Source: Solirubrobacteraceae bacterium (GTDB lineage: Bacteria; Actinomycetota; Thermoleophilia; Solirubrobacterales; Solirubrobacteraceae). Taken from it: 64,000 bases of DNA. Below the pieces are notes generated by a model that searched no databases, was not told the origin of the DNA, and worked only from the letters and a program-made list of their open reading frames with translations. The stretch covers positions 17,962 to 81,961 of the forward strand of contig JAEMQS010000013.1 of assembly GCA_016463765.1 (NCBI GenBank), given 5' to 3'. This document shows, piece after piece, positions 59,183 through 64,000 of this stretch (position 1 is its first letter; every line of letters starts with the position of its first letter). The position numbers were made by a program, and so were the translations under genes.

Positions 59183-59639
59183 GCACGCGCGCTGCTACGT
59201 CGCCAGCCCGCTCGGGTTCACCGAGGCGGGGCGCCACTACTACGCCGAGGTCTACCTGCCGGCGCTGGCGGGGGTCGTCGACGTCGTCGACCCCTGGTCC
59301 CTGACCCAGCCGTGGGAGGTCGAGCAGGCGATCGCCGCCGGGCGCGAGCGCGACATCGCGCTGGAGATCGGCCGGCGCAACACCGAAGCGATCCGCTCCT
59401 GCACGCTGCTGGCCGCCAACCTCGACGGCCAGGAGGCCGACGCGGGCACCGTCGCGGAGATCGGCTACGCCGCCGCGCTCGGCCTCACGTGCTTCGGGCT
59501 GCGGACCGACCTGCGCCAGAGCGGCGAGATGGGCGTCGCGGTGAACCTCCAGGTCGAGGCGTTCATCCTCGAGACCGGGGGACGCATCGTCGGGTCGCTC
59601 GACGAGCTGGTCCGCGCGCTGGCGGGCACGGGTGCCTGA
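59175..59639 (+). CDS. Nucleoside 2-deoxyribosyltransferase-like protein
   Basis: 154 residues. CYVASPLGFTEAGRHYYAEV at the N terminus, DVVDPWSL, then NTEAIRSCTLLAANLDG and ADAGTVAEIGYAAALG, where the Glu matches the nucleophile of NDT enzymes (GTxxEIGxA). Such proteins exchange or hydrolyse nucleobases from 2'-deoxynucleosides, or act in nucleotide salvage. Overlaps LCP at the start and the SRPBCC gene at the end, 8 bp each. Confidence 0.88.
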   Translation: MAEHARCYVASPLGFTEAGRHYYAEVYLPALAGVVDVVDPWSLTQPWEVEQAIAAGRERDIALEIGRRNTEAIRSCTLLAANLDGQEADAGTVAEIGYAAALGLTCFGLRTDLRQSGEMGVAVNLQVEAFILETGGRIVGSLDELVRALAGTGA

Positions 59640-60096
59640 GGTCCGGCGCGCGTCGATCCTGCGGGCGCCCGCAGACGCGGTGTGGGCGCGGGTGACGACC
59701 TTCGCGGGGATCAACGACGAGATGCGCCCGCTCATGCGGATGACCGCCCCGCGCGAGGTGCGCGAGGCCGGGCTGTCGGCGGTGACGCTCGGCGAGCGCG
59801 TATGCCGCAGCTGGATCCTCGCGGGCGGGGTCCTGCCGGTGGAGTACGACGACCTGGTCCTCGTCGAGCTCGAAGAGGGCCGCTTCCTGGAGCGCTCGAC
59901 GATGCTCACGCAGGCGGTCTGGGAGCACGAGCGCACCGTGGCCCCGCATCCCGATGGGTCGCTCGTCACCGACCGCGTGGCCTTCACGCCGCGGCGCGGC
60001 GTTCCGGCCGGATTGAGTGCGCGCATGGTCGGGTTCACGTTCTCGCACCGGCACCGCCGGCTGCAGCAGCGGTTCTCCGGTCGACCCGCCGATTGA
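59632..60096 (+). CDS. SRPBCC / polyketide-cyclase-like small-molecule binding protein
   Basis: 154 residues from a GTG. Resembles the START/SRPBCC helix-grip fold: RRASILRAPADAVWARVTTF at the N terminus, ending with a helix GLSARMVGFTFSHRHRRLQQ. No catalytic motif. Probably binds a hydrophobic ligand. Last of the LCP-NDT-SRPBCC overlapping trio; the downstream cyclase gene has its own promoter. Confidence 0.72.
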   Translation: MPEVRRASILRAPADAVWARVTTFAGINDEMRPLMRMTAPREVREAGLSAVTLGERVCRSWILAGGVLPVEYDDLVLVELEEGRFLERSTMLTQAVWEHERTVAPHPDGSLVTDRVAFTPRRGVPAGLSARMVGFTFSHRHRRLQQRFSGRPAD

Positions 60097-60138
60097 CTTT
60101 CGTAGGCGTTTCGATATATGGTCTTCGTAGGCGTTTCG
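60093..60138 (+). promoter_or_regulatory. Promoter with duplicated CGTAGGCGTTTCG site before the cyclase gene
   Basis: TTGACT (60093-60098) and TATATG (60115-60120) with 16 bases between form a promoter. A 16-base direct repeat TTTCGTAGGCGTTTCG (60098-60113, with CTTCGTAGGCGTTTCG at 60123-60138, one mismatch) overlaps the spacer and the transcript start, 25 bp apart. A protein bound here would control the promoter. Confidence 0.65.
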
Positions 60139-60156
60139 TAACGCCGGTTCGAAGAC

Positions 60157-60867
60157 ATGATCCCCAAGGCCTCCACCTCCACTGCCGACTTCCTCCTCGA
60201 CCTCCTCGAGGTCGCGAGCCTGGGCCCCATGACGCTGGAGCAGGCCGGCCGCGGCAAGCGCGTGCGCCTGGCGCTGGCGACCCTCGAGACCGAGGGCCTG
60301 CTGAGCTCGGCGCCCGAGGACGGGGTCCTGATCTACCGGACCACCCCCGCGGGGATCACGGCCCTCGAACGCCGCGGCCGGGTCCCCGGCCGCGGCACGA
60401 TCCTCTTCACCGACATCGTCGGTTCGACCGAGCTGATCTCGGCGTACGGCGAGGACGGCGCGCACGACATGCGCCGCCGTCACTTCGAGCTCCTCGGCGC
60501 CGCCATCGCCGCCCACCGCGGCCACGAGGTCAAGCGCCTGGGCGACGGGGTCATGGCCGTGTTCGCCGACCCGGCCTCGGCCACCGCCTGCGCCGCCGAG
60601 ATGCAGCGCGCCGTCGCCGCCGACGCCGACCGCCTCGGCCTGCGGATCGGCGTCCACACCGGAGAGCTGCTGCGCGACGGCGACGACTACTACGGCACGA
60701 CGGTCATCGTCGCCGCGCGACTGTGCGACCGCGCCGAGGCCGGCGAGACCATCGTGTCCGAGGCCGCGCACACGCCCAATGACGACGACGCCCCGCTCCG
60801 CGCGCTGGGCCCGCTCGACCTCGACGGCCTGACCGAGCCCGTCACCGCGTACGCGGCGGTGTCGTAG
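60157..60867 (+). CDS. Winged-helix domain fused to class III nucleotide cyclase
   Basis: 236 residues. Residues about 8-75 look like a winged helix (DFLLDLLEVASLGPMTLEQAG, LALATLETEGLL, YRTTPAGITALERRG). Residues about 82-230 are a class III cyclase: GTILFTDIVGSTELIS (metal Asp), EVKRLGDGVMAVFADP (second Asp), GVHTGELL, and TVIVAARLCDRA, in which the usual transition-state Asn (VNxAAR) is Ile but the Arg is kept. So activity may be weak or altered. A DNA-binding cyclase next to a PadR gene and a duplicated promoter site suggests self-control. Confidence 0.82.
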   Translation: MIPKASTSTADFLLDLLEVASLGPMTLEQAGRGKRVRLALATLETEGLLSSAPEDGVLIYRTTPAGITALERRGRVPGRGTILFTDIVGSTELISAYGEDGAHDMRRRHFELLGAAIAAHRGHEVKRLGDGVMAVFADPASATACAAEMQRAVAADADRLGLRIGVHTGELLRDGDDYYGTTVIVAARLCDRAEAGETIVSEAAHTPNDDDAPLRALGPLDLDGLTEPVTAYAAVS

Positions 60868-61347
60868 ATGCCGCCCCGCTTCTTCCGCCACGGCGAGCTG
60901 CCGCTCGTCCTGCTCGCGCTCCTGTCGGAGTCCCCGCGCCACGGCTACGACCTCATGGCCGAGCTCAAGCGGCTGTTCGGCCCCCGGTACCGCCCGTCGC
61001 CGGGCAGCATCTACCCGGCGATCGAAGCGCTGCAGGCCGAGGGCCTGATCGAGGGGCGACCGGTCGCCGAGAAGGTCGTCTACGCGACCACGCCCGCGGG
61101 CGAGCAGGCGCTGCACGACCGCGCCGAGATGCTCGCGGCGCTGGAGCTGCGCGTCGGCGTGAGGCTCGGCACGGGCAGCGGCGACTCGCTCGAGACCTTG
61201 CTGACGCGCTTCAAGGCGCGCCTGTCCCCGCTGTCGGGTCACGTCGATCCGGGTGATGCCGCGGCGGTCCTGAACCGCGCGGCCGATGCGATCGAGCTCC
61301 TGGCGAGCACCAGCACCATCAAGCAGAGGAGGCACCATGCAGGATGA
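60868..61347 (+). CDS. PadR-family transcriptional regulator
   Basis: 159 residues. The winged helix is classical PadR: LVLLALLSESPRHGYDLMAE, LFGPRYRPSPGSIYPAIEAL, EGLIEGRPVAEKVVYATTPAG. C-terminal helices (about 90-150) form the dimer arm. The ATG follows the cyclase TAG with no gap and the stop overlaps the next gene by 11 bp, so the three form one operon. It may bind the duplicated promoter site 5' of the cyclase. Confidence 0.9.
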   Translation: MPPRFFRHGELPLVLLALLSESPRHGYDLMAELKRLFGPRYRPSPGSIYPAIEALQAEGLIEGRPVAEKVVYATTPAGEQALHDRAEMLAALELRVGVRLGTGSGDSLETLLTRFKARLSPLSGHVDPGDAAAVLNRAADAIELLASTSTIKQRRHHAG

Positions 61348-61771
61348 CCCGTTCGCCCGCGCCGTCGAGCGCGCGCAGGCCACCGAGCAGGCGCAGGCGG
61401 ACGCCGTCCGGCGACGCCGTCAGCAGCAGTGGTCGTCGGGGAACCGCACCGCGTTCCGCACGCACGCCACGGTCTTCGTGGCGGTGAACCTGCTGCTGTT
61501 CATGATCTGGCTGACGACGTGGCAGCTCGCCGGCGGGACGGACTACCCGTGGTTCCTCTGGCCGCTGCTGGGCTGGGGCGTCGGGCTCGCGGCGCACTAC
61601 GCCGCGGTGCGCAACCACCTCACCGGCCAGCCGCCCAAGGCGAGCGCGCAGCAGCCATCGGCTCCGTCGAAGGCCGAGGAGCTGGCGCGACTCGCCGACC
61701 TGCACCGCGCGGGGTCACTGAGCGACGAGGAGTTCACCGCCGCGAAGGCGGAGCTCCTCGGGACGCCCTGA
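61337..61771 (+). CDS. 2TM-domain membrane protein with C-terminal SHOCT motif
   Basis: 144 residues. A basic N-terminal helix, two transmembrane helices (about 42-60, ATVFVAVNLLLFMIWLTTWQ; 68-88, YPWFLWPLLGWGVGLAAHY) typical of the bacterial 2TM domain, a Pro/Ser/Ala linker, and a SHOCT segment at the C terminus (KAEELARLADLHRAGSLSDEEFTAAKAELL, split: LARLADLHRAGSLSDEEF). 2TM proteins are often partnered with PadR regulators, as here. Starts inside the PadR gene. Confidence 0.85.
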   Translation: MQDDPFARAVERAQATEQAQADAVRRRRQQQWSSGNRTAFRTHATVFVAVNLLLFMIWLTTWQLAGGTDYPWFLWPLLGWGVGLAAHYAAVRNHLTGQPPKASAQQPSAPSKAEELARLADLHRAGSLSDEEFTAAKAELLGTP

Positions 61772-61773
61772 CG

Positions 61774-62088
61774 CTACGCGTCGCTGCTGCTCGACGACGA
61801 ACCCTTGGCGTCGCCGGACGACGCCGAGGAGGATGAAGACCCGCTGTCGCTGGAGGAACCCGAGGACGACGAGGAACTGCTGTCGCTCTTGGCCTTCTCG
61901 CGATTGCGGCGCTTCGTCCCGTAATCGGTGTTGTAGAAGCCCTTGCCCTTGAAGTGGATCGCCGGTGCGCTCAGCACCCGCTCGACGGGGACCCCGGTCT
62001 CCGGGTCCTTCGTCAGCGCGTCGTCGGTCATCTTCTGCATGACCTCGAACGTCGTTCCGTCCGGGCGTCGATACTCATAGAACGGCAT
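61774..62088 (-). CDS. FmdB-like protein lacking zinc cysteines, with serine-rich tail
   Basis: 104 residues. MPFYEYRRPDGTTFEVMQKM and the VPVERVLSAPAIHFKGKGFY segment are the FmdB family pattern, but all CxxC cysteines of the usual zinc ribbon are gone (MPxYEYxCxxC has become MPFYEYRRPDG). The last 35 residues are a low-complexity Ser/Asp/Ala run. Role unknown; FmdB proteins are presumed regulators. TATACT lies nine bases before the ATG. Confidence 0.85.
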   Translation of the reverse strand: MPFYEYRRPDGTTFEVMQKMTDDALTKDPETGVPVERVLSAPAIHFKGKGFYNTDYGTKRRNREKAKSDSSSSSSSGSSSDSGSSSSSASSGDAKGSSSSSSDA

Positions 62089-62118
62089 GGCACTCGCAGT
62101 ATAGGAGTGCCAAGCCGC

Positions 62119-62745
62119 TCATCGACGGATGGACGCGTACGCCATGCTCCCGCGGACGTCCAGCGCGATGCCGCCGAGCATGTCCGAGAGCTGTGCCGCC
62201 GTCCGCGGCGCGGCGACCTCGCCGGCACGATGCAGGACGCGCAGGTAGCGGCGGCCGACACCGGTCTCCGCGACCAGCGAGCTCAGGTGCACGACGCCGC
62301 CGGACGCGGCCTGCGCGAGAAGCGCGTCGAGGAGGGCGCCCGGGTCGTCGAGGAGGTGCACGAGCCCCATGCACAGGACGGTCGTGAACCCGCCGTCGAG
62401 CGGGAGGTCGAGCGCGTCGGCCTGCAGGAGGCGGATGTGCGGCGCGTCATCGCCGATCCGCTCACCCGCGCGCTCGAGCATGGCGCGGGAGGTGTCGGCG
62501 AGGACCGTCGGCCGGCCCGAGGCGGCGTGCAGCTGCGCGGTGGCGGCGGCCGAGCCGGCCCCGACGTCGAGCAGCGGGCCGTCGTCCTCGGCGATCGCCG
62601 CGGCGGCGAACTGCGTGTAGTCGTCCGGGCTCGTGGCCCAGACCAGGCGGTTGTAGATGCGGCTGCGGACGAGCCGGTCGTACCCCGCGGCCTTGCGGTC
62701 GTACGGGGCGCCGGAGTCGTCGAGCGCGGATTCGATTCTCCACAT
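62119..62745 (-). CDS. Class I SAM-dependent methyltransferase
   Basis: 208 residues from ATG 62745. SAM motif I LLDVGAGSAAATAQLHAA (about residues 58-75), VLADTSRAML (motif II), LLQADALDLPL, CMGLVHLLDDPGALL. Substrate unknown. The start codon lies inside one palindromic operator; TACCGT seven bases upstream suggests a leaderless mRNA. Divergent from a TetR gene, which is the probable repressor. Confidence 0.85.
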   Translation of the reverse strand: MWRIESALDDSGAPYDRKAAGYDRLVRSRIYNRLVWATSPDDYTQFAAAAIAEDDGPLLDVGAGSAAATAQLHAASGRPTVLADTSRAMLERAGERIGDDAPHIRLLQADALDLPLDGGFTTVLCMGLVHLLDDPGALLDALLAQAASGGVVHLSSLVAETGVGRRYLRVLHRAGEVAAPRTAAQLSDMLGGIALDVRGSMAYASIRR

Positions 62746-62781
62746 GGAGAAGACGGTACCACGTATCTTCTCCGTGTGGAG
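62738..62781. promoter_or_regulatory. Paired operators over both start codons of the methyltransferase/TetR pair
   Basis: CTCCACATGGAGAAGA (62738-62753) and TCTTCTCCGTGTGGAG (62766-62781) are inverted copies with one mismatch, 12 bases apart. Each contains its own small dyad (CTCCA-TGGAG; CTCC-GGAG). The left copy holds the methyltransferase ATG and the right holds the TetR GTG, so binding would block both genes. Confidence 0.7.
62753..62758 (-). promoter_or_regulatory. -10 box TACCGT, leaderless start of the methyltransferase
   Basis: TACCGT ends seven bases before ATG 62745 and lies in the operator spacer. Confidence 0.4.
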
Positions 62782-63261
62782 AAATCGACGAAGGAGCGGC
62801 TGCTCGACGCGGCGCTGGACCTGCTCGGTCGCGAGGGCGCGAAGGCGATGACCGTGCGCGCGGTCGAGGAGGCCGCGGGCGTGCCGCACGGGTCGGTCCG
62901 CCATCACTTCGGCGGCCAGCGCGGGCTGCTGCGCGCGCTGTTCGACCACGTCGAGACGATCGAGACGCCGGCCGAGGGTGGCCTGCCCGCCGCGGTGGCG
63001 CAGTGGCTCGGCCCGGGACGCACCGTCGCGCTGGCGCGCTACGAGCTGTTCCTGCTTGCCGCGCGGGACGACGAGCTGCGTGCACCGCTGGTCGCCGCAC
63101 GGGAGCGGTTCGTCGCGCAGGCGGCGGAGGTCGTCGGCGCGGAGCGGGCGCGAGCCGTGGTGGCGGCGGTCGACGGGATCGTGCTCGACGCGCTCGTCCG
63201 CGGGGAACGGGACCCGGCCCGCGTGCAGGCCGCGATCGGCGCGCTGCTCGGCGGGGTGTAG
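62776..63261 (+). CDS. Short TetR-family regulator
   Basis: 161 residues from GTG 62776. HTH: STKERLLDAALDLLGREGAK then VRAVEEAAGVPHGSVRHHFG, with the SVRHHFGG recognition helix of TetR proteins. The C-terminal domain is short (about 110 residues). GTG 62776 lies inside the right operator copy, compatible with a leaderless autorepressed gene. Probably represses the divergent methyltransferase. Confidence 0.88.
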   Translation: MEKSTKERLLDAALDLLGREGAKAMTVRAVEEAAGVPHGSVRHHFGGQRGLLRALFDHVETIETPAEGGLPAAVAQWLGPGRTVALARYELFLLAARDDELRAPLVAARERFVAQAAEVVGAERARAVVAAVDGIVLDALVRGERDPARVQAAIGALLGGV

Positions 63262-63320
63262 CTGTAGACGATCCGATCTGGACCGTTTTCGTCATCACCC
63301 CAGCGATCGGGGCCGTCATC

Positions 63321-63326
63321 TAGGCT
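63321..63326 (+). promoter_or_regulatory. -10 box TAGGCT, leaderless start of glyS
   Basis: TAGGCT ends seven bases before ATG 63334; no ribosome site and no riboswitch or T-box-like leader in the 72-base gap. Confidence 0.5.
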
Positions 63327-63333
63327 CACACCG

Positions 63334-64000
63334 ATGCCCGAAACCGACGCCGTCACCATGGAGAAGATCGTCGCGCTGGCCAAGCGCCGCGGCTTCGTGT
63401 TCCCCTCGTCGGAGATCTACGGCGGCCTCGGTTCGACGTACGACTACGGCCACTACGGCGTCCTGCTGAAGACCAACGTCAAGGACGCGTGGTGGAACGC
63501 GATGCTCCGCGAGCGCGACGACATCGTCGCCTTGGACTCCGCGATCCTCCAGCACCCGAAGGTCTGGGAGGCCAGTGGGCACCTCGCCGGCTTCAGCGAC
63601 CCGATGGTCGACTGCCGCACCTGCAAGGCGCGCTTCCGCGCCGACCACCTCGCCGAGGGCAAGGCCGACCTGACGTGCCCCCAGAAGCCGAGCAAGCTCG
63701 CCGGCCAGGGCCCGGACTGCGACCTCACCGAGGCGCGCGACTTCAACCTCATGTTCGAGACGACGGTCGGGCCCGTGAAGGACTCGGGCTCCGTGGCCTA
63801 CCTGCGTCCCGAGACCGCGCAGGGCATCTTCATCAACTTCAAGAACGTCCTGCAGTTCAGCCGCAAGAAGCCGCCGTTCGGCATCGCGCAGGTCGGGAAG
63901 TCGTTCCGCAACGAGATCACGCCGGGCAACTTCATCTTCCGCACCCGCGAGTTCGAGCAGATGGAGATGGAGTTCTTCGTCCCGCCCGCCGAGGCGCCGC
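63334..64000 (+). CDS. glyS: Glycyl-tRNA synthetase, eukaryotic/archaeal-type single chain (5' part)
   Basis: The first 222 codons, cut by the window end. Class II synthetase of the alpha2 type: [22 protein letters not shown] at the N terminus (split: [25 protein letters not shown]), [21 protein letters not shown] with the zinc cysteines (split: [11 protein letters not shown]), [29 protein letters not shown] and motif 2 [19 protein letters not shown]. The alpha2 form is the one used by Actinobacteria. It has TAGGCT seven bases upstream. Confidence 0.96.
   Translation, partial: MPETDAVTMEKIVALAKRRGFVFPSSEIYGGLGSTYDYGHYGVLLKTNVKDAWWNAMLRERDDIVALDSAILQHPKVWEASGHLAGFSDPMVDCRTCKARFRADHLAEGKADLTCPQKPSKLAGQGPDCDLTEARDFNLMFETTVGPVKDSGSVAYLRPETAQGIFINFKNVLQFSRKKPPFGIAQVGKSFRNEITPGNFIFRTREFEQMEMEFFVPPAEAP

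Noticed and set aside
63262..63333. Possible glycine riboswitch or T-box before glyS
   Set aside because: Only 72 bases, no paired aptamer domains or specifier/antiterminator features; a -10 box directly precedes the start instead.

Overview
This window looks like chromosome of a high-GC actinobacterium, most likely class Thermoleophilia / order Solirubrobacterales (Conexibacter, Patulibacter or Solirubrobacter type). The basis is roughly 70% GC, actinobacterial families (LCP, FtsB/DivIC-like, DUF4235, PucR/CdaR, NarL-type two-component system), a csrA gene (uncommon in Actinobacteria), and many starts with no Shine-Dalgarno but a TANNNT hexamer 6-10 nt upstream, the mark of leaderless transcription. 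The taxonomic call is inference. There is no prophage, CRISPR array or large island. No stretch over 300 bases lacks a gene.

Layout. 1-5 kb: proline-rich CDS tail, csaA with a membrane protein and a lipoprotein, a stand-alone AsnC ligand-binding domain, UPF0173 hydrolase, RF3 (prfC). 5-12 kb: DUF3307 protein, RNase J, rhomboid-like protein, YbdK-type ligase, class I aldolase, secreted nuclease, and an alpha/beta hydrolase divergent from a TetR regulator across twin operators. 12-18 kb: csrA with a hairpin on its ribosome site, GNAT, FtsB-like protein, a DUF559/AbiEi-like gene bracketed by two palindromic repeats, enolase, MazG. 18-30 kb: two parvulin foldases, mfd, TetR, methyltransferase, a VWA/solute-binding gene pair, a 167-bp inverted-repeat element, pth and L25. 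29-37 kb: secreted protein, glycoside hydrolase family 2, several unknowns, aldo/keto reductase, EAL-DICT protein. 37-41 kb: prs with a copied 3' end, glmU, an HNH nuclease beside tRNA-Gln.

41-51 kb: phosphorylase of the MTAP/PNP family, a calcium-repeat surface protein, a PucR regulator, and a compact operon metG-tatD-ksgA-ispE-DedA/PAP2-small membrane protein in which every junction is a 4-bp ATGA or GTGA overlap. 51-55 kb: a NarL-type kinase/regulator pair flanked by two paralogous small secreted proteins that share an 18-bp upstream motif, which reads as a self-contained envelope-response locus. 54-64 kb: CocE-like hydrolase, rsmI, ROK kinase, LCP transferase, a winged-helix/nucleotide-cyclase fusion with PadR, FmdB, a methyltransferase/TetR pair sharing operators over their start codons, and the 5' part of a glycyl-tRNA synthetase gene cut by the window end.

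Most promising leads: the repeat-bracketed DUF559 gene (15.08-16.04 kb), the two-component locus with duplicated secreted targets (51.6-54.5 kb), the prs 3'-end duplication with a coupled 18-codon ORF (37.49-37.57 kb), the inverted-repeat element (27.79-27.95 kb), and the csrA leader hairpin. Starts were set from domain boundaries, signal peptides, Shine-Dalgarno or -10 positions, and are often shorter than the longest open frame.
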